Shown here piece by piece: positions 51,211-59,307 of a DNA stretch of 64,000 bases. The notes under the pieces were generated by a model, which ran no database searches, had not been told where the DNA came from, and was given only the letters and a program-made list of their open reading frames with translations. The stretch is from Bacteroidaceae bacterium (GTDB taxonomy: Bacteria > Bacteroidota > Bacteroidia > Bacteroidales > Bacteroidaceae): assembly GCA_017416805.1 (NCBI GenBank), contig JAFQBB010000004.1:19715-83714 (forward strand), read 5' to 3'. The stretch's first letter is position 1; every line of letters starts with the position of its first letter. The position numbers were made by a program, and so were the translations under genes.

Positions 51211-52371
51211 ATGGGAGAATTTATTAATTTCTTAGGAAACAACCTCGCGGATTTCTGGACGTACACAGGTTTTGCCAATGCAACACCGGGACACCTCATC
51301 ATGATTCTCGTAGGTCTGTTCTTTATCTACTTGGCCGTTGCCAAAGAGTTCGAGCCTATGTTGCTTATCCCTATCGGTTTCGGTATCCTCATCGGCAACA
51401 TTCCGTTCAACACGGAAGCAGGTCTCAATGTTGGCATCTATGAAGAAGGTTCTGTGCTCAACATCCTCTATCAAGGTGTGACCTCCGGTTGGTATCCGCC
51501 ACTCATATTCTTAGGCATCGGTGCCATGACCGACTTCTCTGCACTCATCTCCAATCCCAAGTTATTACTCATCGGAGCTGCCGCCCAATTCGGAATCTTC
51601 GGTGCTTACATGATTGCCATGGCCATCGGATTTGAACCGAGCGAGGCCGGAGCCATCGCCATCATCGGTGGAGCCGACGGCCCGACGGCCATCTTCCTTT
51701 CATCAAAGCTTGCGCCCAGCCTAATGGGAGCCATTGCCGTAAGTGCCTACTCCTACATGGCTCTTGTTCCGGTTATCCAACCACCCATCATGCGCATGCT
51801 CACAACAGAAAAAGAGCGTCTGATGCGTATGCCGACTCCGCGCAAGGTGTCACACACCGAGAAAGTGATCTTCCCCATCGTCGGCCTGCTCCTCACTTGT
51901 TTCTTAGTGCCGAGCGGTCTGCCCCTATTGGGTATGCTCTTCTTCGGTAACCTGTTGAAGGAGTCGGGTGTGACACGCCGTTTGGCAGAGACCGCCCGTG
52001 GTCCGCTGATCGATACTATCACCATCCTGCTCGGTGTCACTGTAGGTGCTTCCACTCAAGCCAGCGAATTCCTGACTATGGACAGTGTACTCATCTTCGC
52101 CCTCGGTGCCTTGTCATTCATTATTGCCACCACATCGGGCGTGCTGTTCGTCAAGCTGTTCAACCTGATATTGCCGAAGCACAAGCGCATCAACCCACTT
52201 ATCGGTAATGCTGGTGTATCAGCTGTGCCCGACTCGGCTCGTATCAGTCAAAACGTCGGTCTCGAATACGACCCTACCAACTACCTGCTCATGCACGCCA
52301 TGGGCCCCAATGTGGCAGGTGTTATCGGTTCAGCCGTAGCAGCAGGTATCCTACTCGGATTCTTGATGTAA
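51211..52371 (+). CDS. mmdB: Sodium-translocating decarboxylase beta subunit
   Basis: 386 residues, multi-pass inner-membrane protein of the OadB/MmdB/GcdB family. The key segment 'AIAIIGGADGPTAIFLSSKLAP' contains the conserved Asp needed for Na+ transport, and 'GNLLKESGVTRRLAETARGPL' and 'GNAGVSAVPDSARISQNVG' are family blocks. It releases CO2 from carboxybiotin and exports Na+, conserving the energy of methylmalonyl-CoA decarboxylation in propionate fermentation. Last gene of the operon. Confidence 0.95.
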   Translation: MGEFINFLGNNLADFWTYTGFANATPGHLIMILVGLFFIYLAVAKEFEPMLLIPIGFGILIGNIPFNTEAGLNVGIYEEGSVLNILYQGVTSGWYPPLIFLGIGAMTDFSALISNPKLLLIGAAAQFGIFGAYMIAMAIGFEPSEAGAIAIIGGADGPTAIFLSSKLAPSLMGAIAVSAYSYMALVPVIQPPIMRMLTTEKERLMRMPTPRKVSHTEKVIFPIVGLLLTCFLVPSGLPLLGMLFFGNLLKESGVTRRLAETARGPLIDTITILLGVTVGASTQASEFLTMDSVLIFALGALSFIIATTSGVLFVKLFNLILPKHKRINPLIGNAGVSAVPDSARISQNVGLEYDPTNYLLMHAMGPNVAGVIGSAVAAGILLGFLM

Positions 52372-52392
52372 TTTACTGAAAAGAATATTTTA

Positions 52393-52612
52393 GGCGCGGA
52401 TTACGCGGATTACACGGAATTTCAATCTTCCGTAAAACATCCCGTGATCCGCGCCTCTTATTCTAACAGATATCACACTGAAAGGAAATATTCATCCGCG
52501 TCATCTACAGATAGAAAATCAGTTTCACATAGCCTTAAACTTGTAGCTCATCGCTAGTCGCTAGTCCCTAATCACTAATAGCTATTCACTAGTAGCTCGT
52601 CGCTAGTCACTG
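52393..52612. repeat. Two adjacent repeats: GCGCGGATTACGCGG and GTAGCTCGTCGCTAGTC
   Basis: 52393-52456 forms GGCGCGGATTACGCGGATTA...GTGATCCGCGCC. 52540-52612 is a degenerate run of CACTAGTAGCTCGTCGCTAG units. No gene is present. The unit run ends against the permease stop codon. Confidence 0.7.
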
Positions 52613-52615
52613 TTC

Positions 52616-54952
52616 TCACCCCTTCGCTATCTCATCCGCCGGATGGGCATGGGCCGTTTTCCATACACGCCAGCCGATGCAGAGGGCGACGAGCAGAGTG
52701 ACGAGGAGGAAGATGCCCACGTAAATCCACCACGAGATTTCGGTCTGTATCACGTACTGCTCCAGCCACGGCTTCATGCAGGCATAGCCGATGGGGAAAG
52801 CCACGAGGGCGGCTATCCCTTGCAGGGACATATATTCCACAAAGAACATATCCAAGATGTCTTTTACCGTAGCACCGAACACCTTACGGATGGCGATTTC
52901 TTTGCGGCGCTGTTCACAGGTGAGCATAATCATAGACCACACACCGAAGAGGGCGATGAGGATGCAAACGCTGGTAGTGATGGTGAGGAGGGTTTGCAGA
53001 TTATTCTCGGATTGCAGCATACGGTCATATTGTTGTTGGACATCCATCAACATTAACTGAGCATAACGCCAGTTTTCCTTTTTACTTTTCTCAATTATTT
53101 TCTTGGACAGCTCTGGCCATGTACCTTCCTCGTAGGTGAATACGGTATAGAAGCTATTCCACTTTGCCCTCTTATCACTTTCGGTCAAGGGCCTTTCGGG
53201 AATCAGCATATAGGGTTGTGCCGGCATGGTGGGAGTTTCGTTCAAGAAGTCCTTTACCACGCCTACCACCTTTCCTTTCCAAGGTATTTCCTTACCTATA
53301 GGTTCTGTCCATCCCATTTTCTTTGCCAACGTCTCGTTGATAAGCAGGCAATCCTTATCTCTTTCTTGCAAAAATCTTCCCTCAACCAACTTCAAACCAT
53401 AAAATTGACAGTACTTTTCCGAGATTTGTAAAGAACGAAGGTCCATATCTTTTTCCAATTCAGGAAAGTCCTTGACTAAGAATTTTTCCAAGCCATATCT
53501 TTTGAGTGGGAAAAGCGGATTATTGGGAGTAATCAACTCTTTGATTTCGGGAAGTTGCTTTAAGAAATCACGCATGAGAGTGGCCTCTTCGAAATTTCGA
53601 TGCGTCAATGACACTTGATTGGTACGCTCAAAGCCCAAGTCTCCCTTTCGCAAGGTGTGTATCTGCTTCTGCAACACTGCGGTGCAGAAGATGCAAAGGA
53701 TAGCGATGAAGAGTTGAATACCAGTGCTGAATCGACGGAAAAGATTATACCGGGTGAGTCCGCCTACACCCGTGATGCTGTTTTGCAACGATTGGCGACG
53801 GAAATACCAGATGGGAGGAAGTGACACAAGCAAAGACACGACAATCACCATCGACATATAGAGGAAACTCTCGCTATAGACATATGCCAAATCCTTAGGG
53901 ACGTTCACTATTTCCGAGAACCAATTCAACGACAACTTCAAAAAATAGTTTCCGAAGAACATGGCAATGAGGAACAGCAGACCATACTCCGTGAGGAATT
54001 GCACCATCAGGTTGCGCCCCGTAGCACCGAACACCGTGCGCAGGGCTATCTCGCGCTGACGAATGAAAAGGCGGTTAATGAACATGGTCAAGTAGTTGAG
54101 CAAGCCACACAGAATAAGTATCCCACCCGCAATAGCAAACAGGTAAATGTGGTTTACCCGAATGCTTGTACTTGTCTTATAGTCTGAGGTGGAATGGCGC
54201 AATTGAACGATGGGAACCACTTCATAGAAGTTGAGGCCTGGTGTCAATACGGAAGTTCCTCCACCTATTCGATTGGTTAGTATGTCCACGGAGTCTATGC
54301 GTGCATTCAGTGACACCAAGTCTGTATGCTCTGAAAGTTTCAGAAACGCATAACCGCTAAGGATCAAACCGCGACTTTCCGGGACACAACTCAATGCTTC
54401 GAACGGAAAACTGGTATGTTCGCCCCAGTCCTTGAATACAGCGGTTACGGTATGTACCGAACCGTCTTCTGCATTCTTCAGTTCCTTACCCAAAGGAGAC
54501 TCTTCGCCCCACATTTGACGGGCAAGTTGGTCACTGATAGCCATTTCCTGAGGATTGTGCAGAAAACTGAACGAACCTTCTATCGGGCGAATGTCGAACA
54601 TCTCAATAAAGGTGCTGTCGTGTAAGATGAATTGGGTTATAAACTCACTCTCATCATTGTCTGCAACATAGCCTCCTTGTTTAAAATAAACATGGCTTGC
54701 CAACTCCACCTCTGGAAATTGAGTAAAGTTGCTTTCGACTATGTCGTCGCAAAGCTTCAGTTCTTGCCACATGATGACGTGTATCTTCTCCGCATCCTTG
54801 TGGAACGCGTCATACGTGGTTTCATACTTTATCCACATGCTTGCCAGTGCAAAGCAGGCAAAGCCGATGGCCAGACTCACGACGCTGACCGCTGATTGCA
54901 GGCGATACTTTTTCATTTGCTGAAAAGCAAGTTCGATGTTGTGTAGTAGCAT
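52616..54952 (-). CDS. FtsX/MacB-type ABC transporter permease (paralog 1)
   Basis: 778 residues. Two-repeat Bacteroidetes layout: N-terminal transmembrane helix (residues 22-41, in 'VSVVSLAIGFACFALASMW'), MacB-type periplasmic domain, FtsX helices (about 275-430, with 'QREIALRTVFGATGRNLM'), a second periplasmic domain, and a second FtsX block with 'EQRRKEIAIRKVFGATVKDIL'. It ends 'HPADEIAKG'. Such permeases work with an ATPase and often a periplasmic adaptor in efflux, lipoprotein or peptide export, or envelope-stress signalling. No ATPase is in the window. Its ends are nearly identical in DNA to the gene at 59308-61656, the middle is not. Confidence 0.85.
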   Translation of the reverse strand: MLLHNIELAFQQMKKYRLQSAVSVVSLAIGFACFALASMWIKYETTYDAFHKDAEKIHVIMWQELKLCDDIVESNFTQFPEVELASHVYFKQGGYVADNDESEFITQFILHDSTFIEMFDIRPIEGSFSFLHNPQEMAISDQLARQMWGEESPLGKELKNAEDGSVHTVTAVFKDWGEHTSFPFEALSCVPESRGLILSGYAFLKLSEHTDLVSLNARIDSVDILTNRIGGGTSVLTPGLNFYEVVPIVQLRHSTSDYKTSTSIRVNHIYLFAIAGGILILCGLLNYLTMFINRLFIRQREIALRTVFGATGRNLMVQFLTEYGLLFLIAMFFGNYFLKLSLNWFSEIVNVPKDLAYVYSESFLYMSMVIVVSLLVSLPPIWYFRRQSLQNSITGVGGLTRYNLFRRFSTGIQLFIAILCIFCTAVLQKQIHTLRKGDLGFERTNQVSLTHRNFEEATLMRDFLKQLPEIKELITPNNPLFPLKRYGLEKFLVKDFPELEKDMDLRSLQISEKYCQFYGLKLVEGRFLQERDKDCLLINETLAKKMGWTEPIGKEIPWKGKVVGVVKDFLNETPTMPAQPYMLIPERPLTESDKRAKWNSFYTVFTYEEGTWPELSKKIIEKSKKENWRYAQLMLMDVQQQYDRMLQSENNLQTLLTITTSVCILIALFGVWSMIMLTCEQRRKEIAIRKVFGATVKDILDMFFVEYMSLQGIAALVAFPIGYACMKPWLEQYVIQTEISWWIYVGIFLLVTLLVALCIGWRVWKTAHAHPADEIAKG

Positions 54953-55030
54953 AACTTTATTACTTTTTGTAGTCTATTTTTCAAAGTCTCTTTATTCCTT
55001 GTTGAATCGCTGACGTGTGTAAACAAAGGC

Positions 55031-55062
55031 GTCCCGTAGCAGAGACTTTCTGCTTACGGGAC
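55031..55062. terminator. Hairpin GTCCCGTAGCAGA/TCTGCTTACGGGAC
   Basis: A near-perfect stem between the AAA ATPase stop and the following permease start. It lacks a T-run on the minus strand, so it might be a processing or attenuating hairpin rather than a true terminator. Confidence 0.5.
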
Positions 55063-55114
55063 GGGAAACTTCTGTTATAAAGAGTTTAAGGTGGGTCCTA
55101 TAAATTCCCAAGTA

Positions 55115-56314
55115 TTAATAAAGGAACCCTATTGTCCAAAGGGGTAACTTGTGACCGTATGGAGTCTCAATGTCATCGGCCAAGATGTAAGATGAAGGGA
55201 CATCGGCTATTTGGGTGAAGGTCTTCTTCTCTCCTCCCACTTCAACCGTATAGCGGCCGTCAATCTTGAAGTCGCCAACATTTTTTCCATATTCTACCGT
55301 GTGTTGGTAGGAGAGCTGGTTGACCACAAACACTTCGCGGGCTGTACCAATCTGCACCTGTGAGTCTGCCAAGGCATAAAGCAGATTGCTGTTCTCCAAG
55401 AAAATCTTGTCAGGTTTTTGCATCTTCTTGACAGATTTGATGTCGGCATACAGCAAATGCATGAGTTGTGCATTCTCCAAGTGGTTCAGGTACTCAATCA
55501 CCGTGTTTCTGTGAACTCCGATGACCGTTGCCATTTTGGTGATATCCACTTCAAATGGTACAGAGGTAGAGATAACCTCAATCAGTGCTTTCAGTTTACG
55601 GATGTTGGCCGTGTTTACTCCGCACAGTTGGGGAAGTTCTGTCTCAACTATCAGATTGACTACTTGCTCGATGCTTGTGTAGTAATCAGTCTGATTCTTC
55701 AAGTAGAACGGGTAGTAACCATATCTCAAATACTCCTTGAACAAGGGAATCGGCTTGCACACCCCATTCACACGGGCACACAATTCTTGTGGCTGTGTCA
55801 ATACTTCTTCCAAAGAGAGAATAGGTATCTCTATTCCTTTATAGAACTGTAGGAACTCTCTAAAAGACAATCCCTGCAAATTGTACGGAATACACCGACG
55901 CGAGAGATCCGCATCTCCCTTCAGCAGATTCAGAAGCGAAGAAGCACTTATTACCACCCGCAAGTCGGGATAGAAATCATATATCTCTTTAATCTCCCGA
56001 CTCCAATTGGGGTACTTGTGTACTTCATCCAGAAACAAATGCTTTCCTCCGTTTTTGTAGAACTTGTCAGTCAAGTCGAGCAGACTATGATTGCTGAAAT
56101 AGACAGCATCTAACGAACAATAAAGCACTTCACGACTGTATTGGGGGTAATTCAACTTGATGTATTGTAACATCAGTGTAGTCTTTCCCACACCCCTTGC
56201 TCCTTTGATGGCAATGAGTTGGGCATCCCAATTGATCTGTTCTATCAGTTTACGCACAATTCTGGTTGAGGTCAGTGCCAACAGTCTGTCTTGCTTCGCA
56301 AATAATGTTTCCAT
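55115..56314 (-). CDS. AAA ATPase with DUF4143 domain
   Basis: 399 residues from the ATG at 56314. AAA_14-type P-loop 'IAIKGARGVGKTTLMLQYI' (about 34-52), Walker B 'KHLFLDEVHKYPNW', sensor-like 'VVISASSLLNLL', then a winged-helix/DUF4143 C-terminal region ('MATVIGVHRNTVIEYLNHLENAQLMHLLYAD', 'KIFLENSNLLYALA', 'VFVVNQLSYQHTVEYG') with a nuclease-like C-terminal fold. The function of these proteins is unclear. It is an insertion between permease genes, with its own promoter and three palindromic sites upstream. Confidence 0.87.
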   Translation of the reverse strand: METLFAKQDRLLALTSTRIVRKLIEQINWDAQLIAIKGARGVGKTTLMLQYIKLNYPQYSREVLYCSLDAVYFSNHSLLDLTDKFYKNGGKHLFLDEVHKYPNWSREIKEIYDFYPDLRVVISASSLLNLLKGDADLSRRCIPYNLQGLSFREFLQFYKGIEIPILSLEEVLTQPQELCARVNGVCKPIPLFKEYLRYGYYPFYLKNQTDYYTSIEQVVNLIVETELPQLCGVNTANIRKLKALIEVISTSVPFEVDITKMATVIGVHRNTVIEYLNHLENAQLMHLLYADIKSVKKMQKPDKIFLENSNLLYALADSQVQIGTAREVFVVNQLSYQHTVEYGKNVGDFKIDGRYTVEVGGEKKTFTQIADVPSSYILADDIETPYGHKLPLWTIGFLY

Positions 56315-56341
56315 ACAGTTCTTTCTGCTTGTTATACGCTG

Positions 56342-56349
56342 CAAAGATA
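56342..56349 (-). promoter_or_regulatory. -7 box (TATCTTTG) of the AAA/DUF4143 gene
   Basis: The minus strand reads TATCTTTG, 28 bp before the ATG. The nearest palindromic site (56357-56372) lies where the -33 element should be, so binding there would compete with RNA polymerase. Confidence 0.7.
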
Positions 56350-56356
56350 CACATTT

Positions 56357-56438
56357 GCTGTTTACAAACAGCATTTTCTTTCACTTTTTGCTGTTTGCGG
56401 ACAGCATTTTTGTGTTTTATCTGCTGTTTGCGGACAGC
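56357..56438. promoter_or_regulatory. Three GCTGTTTnCnnACAGC operators, 33 bp apart
   Basis: 16-bp palindromic sites at 56357-56372 (GCTGTTTACAAACAGC), 56390-56405 and 56423-56438 (both GCTGTTTGCGGACAGC). Start-to-start spacing is exactly 33 bp, about three helical turns. They overlap and lie upstream of the promoter of the DUF4143 gene, so repression by a dimeric regulator is likely; the regulator is not identified. Confidence 0.8.
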
Positions 56439-56544
56439 AAATAGGGGGAATACCCTTTTCCAGAAGGTTATTCATAGAAGTTTCTCGTTTACACACAAAG
56501 CCAAAGAACGCTATTTCAAGTCCCCTCCCTTAGGGCGTTTTTGG

Positions 56545-56708
56545 GGATTTACTATTTAATAATTTACTATTTACTGTTTATTTACTATTTGGCTATTTAG
56601 CGCCGCATGACTACTAATCACTATTCCCTAGTCCCTAGTCGCTAGTCGCTAATCACTAATCACTAGTAGCTTGTAGCTTGTAGCTAGTCACTAGTCACTA
56701 GTCACTGT
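56545..56708. repeat. ATTTACTATTTACTG and CACTAGTAGCTTGTAGCTAG repeats
   Basis: TTTACTATTTAATAATTTAC units lead to CTATTTGGCTATTTAGCGCC, then about 90 bp of degenerate TCGCTAGTCGCTAATCACTA units up to the permease stop. Related units occur at 59200-59305. Confidence 0.7.
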
Positions 56709-56710
56709 TC

Positions 56711-59122
56711 TCACCCCTTCGCTATCTCCTCTGCCGGGCGGGTGCGGGCCACTTGCAGGATGCGCCACAGGATGGTGAGCACCACCAGAAGGGCTACGCC
56801 GAAGAAGATGCCTGCCCAGAAGAGGAAGCCGTGGTTGAAGAATACCAGATAACCTCCGCTCAATTTAGTGAAGAAAAAGTGAACGATGGGGAAAGCCAAC
56901 ACGAAGGGTATCACCAACAGGTAGAAGTACCTGCGTCCAAAGAGCCACAGAATGTCATTGAAACGGGCACCGTGCACCTTTCGAAGGGCCACTTCGCGAC
57001 GGCGGCGCTCGGTGTCGAGAGTGATGGCGGAATAGACACCCAACAGGGTGATGGTCAGGCTGACGAGGGCGAAGAAGAGGATAAGTTCCTTCAAAGCCTC
57101 CTCGAAACCTTGGTCGGCCTCAATGTCGTCCATCAGCGTATATACTTCCGGCTCGATGCTGGCGGCAAACACTTTCCTTAATTCTTCCACCGCATATTCG
57201 CGCACCGCCTCCACCTGTTCGGGATAACACTTCAGGTAGATGTGGCCGATGTAGGGGTCGGCCGCCCACTCCTTTTCACACATATAGACCCATCCGAACT
57301 TGTTCCTGGCAATCATGCCTTTGTCGGTAGCCACACGCGGAGTACTCTTCACAATGGCCGTCACGGTATAAGGCGTATTCCGATAAACATCGTAGAAGAC
57401 GCGTCCCAAGATGTCCTCATCAAACAGGGCGGCAAAGTCCGTGTCGGCAGCTATCTGTCCCTGCGCTTCGGGAAGCACACCACGCACCACTTCGAGATTC
57501 ATGAAGCGGAAGTAGTTGGCAGGGAAATTGTCGATAAGTACGTCAATCTTCGAATCCTTGTTTCCTTGTTCGGTCAATATTCCACTGCCGGAAATGGATT
57601 TCAGCATCTGTCCGTCAGCAGTCATCACATCCTTTACGCCGGCATGTGCCTTCAGGCGGTTCACCAATACCTGTTTCTCATCAAGCCTCATCAGTGTCTT
57701 CTTGCCATCCAAGGGGATGGAGAGAATCTGTTCCTTCTCCGCACGCGACAAGGAGCCGAGCACCGTGCTCGTGGTAAGGCGTGCTTGCAAGTAGAAGCCT
57801 ACCGTGAGGCTGACGAACACCCAACAGATGAAGAACTGCAGGCCCATCATCAGATTGCGTCCCACGTGGCGACGGATACGTGGCGCACTGCTCACACCCG
57901 CCACACCCTGCTGGATGGTGATGCGCTGGATGTAAAGGCACACTCCCAGGCAGATGACCATGCAGAGAAGGAGCAACCAACCGATATACTCAGCCGTCTG
58001 CCACCACATCAGCGAGGTGTCAATCTGCAAGAAGTCGGCAAACATGGCCGGCATTTCTACAAGTGGAATCAGCGCTCTGATGGTATAGGAACAGACGAAG
58101 GCTGTGGCCGCCAGCAGCAGGAAAGTCTGCGTGAAAAGCAACCCGAAGAGGTCGCGCAGGCGGCATCCGAACATGCGGCGCAAGCTATATTCGCGCATAC
58201 GGTTCAGGATACTTCCCACCAGGAAGTGCAGGAAATTGAGCAATCCCACCGAGAGGATGAGCACGGCAAAGGAGGTGATGATGCCGGTAATCATAGAGGT
58301 GTTGTCGGCCATGTGCTCCCCCATGCGGGTGGCCACAATGGTTTCCTCCGTCCGTTCGCGTCCTGCAATATGGGTAATGCCGGGCTGAATGGTGTTCGCT
58401 AATTCGCGGTTCACATCCTCCAACTCCACACCGTCGGGCATCAGACCGTAGATGAAACCCTGCCAGTTGTAGCCATACTCCAAGTTACGCGGACTGCTAT
58501 CGTCGTTCAGTTTCAGTGCATCAATTCCATACTCAAAGAAACTGATATCGCGGGGCATGTCGGCCATCACGGCACGGACAGTGTAAGTGACATTGAAACG
58601 ACTGGTATAGACAAACGTGCGTCCTATGGCATTGGTTGCCGAACCGAACAACTTGCGGGCTTTCGATTCACTCAACACGATGGAGTTGGGCAATTCTGCC
58701 GCCTGCTCCCAACTGCCGGCCACCACCTTCACACCGAATACCTCGGCAAAGGGGCCGTCAGTCTCCACCGCCTGCAACTCCACGGGCACTTGCATCCCCG
58801 ATTCATCTTCGTAACTGTGGGTGACTTGCGAACTGCCGATAACCATGCACCGGCTCTTGAGTGTGTTCATCGGAGCAGCCGTTATCTGTTTGCCCTCCAA
58901 GGGAGAAAGTATATAAAGGTTTCCATTAGGACGCTGATAGACCACCTCCGCAATGCGGTCGTAGTTCTCAAAGTGTTTGTCCATGCCCATGATGTAGCGG
59001 CTGAAGTGCATACACAGGCTGAAGCAGACCAGGCTGGCCGACAGGCCAAGCACGCTGATGATGTTTTGCGAAAGATACTTGCGTATGTTCCGCCAAGCAA
59101 TGGTGATGTTGTGAGTTATCAT
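56711..59122 (-). CDS. FtsX/MacB-type ABC transporter permease (paralog 2)
   Basis: 803 residues. N-terminal 'IRKYLSQNIISVLGLSASLVCFSLCMHFSRYIMGMDKH', MacB-like periplasmic domain, FtsX block with 'LNRMREYSLRRMFGCRLRDLFGLLFTQTFLLLA', then the second half ending 'RRREVALRKVHGARFNDILWLFGRRYFYLL...RPAEEIAKG'. Same architecture as the neighbouring paralogs but clearly divergent in sequence. Located in the inner membrane; substrate and ATPase unknown. Coding strand and short gaps suggest the cluster was originally one transcription unit. Confidence 0.85.
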   Translation of the reverse strand: MITHNITIAWRNIRKYLSQNIISVLGLSASLVCFSLCMHFSRYIMGMDKHFENYDRIAEVVYQRPNGNLYILSPLEGKQITAAPMNTLKSRCMVIGSSQVTHSYEDESGMQVPVELQAVETDGPFAEVFGVKVVAGSWEQAAELPNSIVLSESKARKLFGSATNAIGRTFVYTSRFNVTYTVRAVMADMPRDISFFEYGIDALKLNDDSSPRNLEYGYNWQGFIYGLMPDGVELEDVNRELANTIQPGITHIAGRERTEETIVATRMGEHMADNTSMITGIITSFAVLILSVGLLNFLHFLVGSILNRMREYSLRRMFGCRLRDLFGLLFTQTFLLLAATAFVCSYTIRALIPLVEMPAMFADFLQIDTSLMWWQTAEYIGWLLLLCMVICLGVCLYIQRITIQQGVAGVSSAPRIRRHVGRNLMMGLQFFICWVFVSLTVGFYLQARLTTSTVLGSLSRAEKEQILSIPLDGKKTLMRLDEKQVLVNRLKAHAGVKDVMTADGQMLKSISGSGILTEQGNKDSKIDVLIDNFPANYFRFMNLEVVRGVLPEAQGQIAADTDFAALFDEDILGRVFYDVYRNTPYTVTAIVKSTPRVATDKGMIARNKFGWVYMCEKEWAADPYIGHIYLKCYPEQVEAVREYAVEELRKVFAASIEPEVYTLMDDIEADQGFEEALKELILFFALVSLTITLLGVYSAITLDTERRRREVALRKVHGARFNDILWLFGRRYFYLLVIPFVLAFPIVHFFFTKLSGGYLVFFNHGFLFWAGIFFGVALLVVLTILWRILQVARTRPAEEIAKG

Positions 59123-59123
59123 A

Positions 59124-59305
59124 ATAATAGGAGACCCCCTCTAACTCCCCCTGTGAGGGGGAGGATTCAGGGAAATGTTTTTGTTTTACGATTCGGTTAA
59201 TTACTATTTACTGTTTATTTACGATTTGGCTATTTGGCCATTTCAGTTCCGCATGGTCCCTAATCACTTGTAGCTATTCACTAGTAGCTCGTCACTCGTC
59301 ACTAC
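59124..59305. repeat. CCCCCTCTAACTCCCCC, ATTTACTATTTACTG and CACTAGTAGCTCGTC repeats
   Basis: Three repeat families in tandem: GACCCCCTCTAACTCCCCCT/GAGGGGGAGG hairpin (59127-59165), TTACTATTTACTGTTTATTT (about 59200-59230) and CACTTGTAGCTATTCACTAG units up to 59305. Nothing coding is seen. Confidence 0.7.
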
Positions 59306-59307
59306 TC

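Noticed and set aside
57242-58402. 386-codon plus-strand frame inside permease paralog 2
   Set aside because: Antisense to a well-supported permease; composition rich in His, Gln and Glu as expected from reversed codons.
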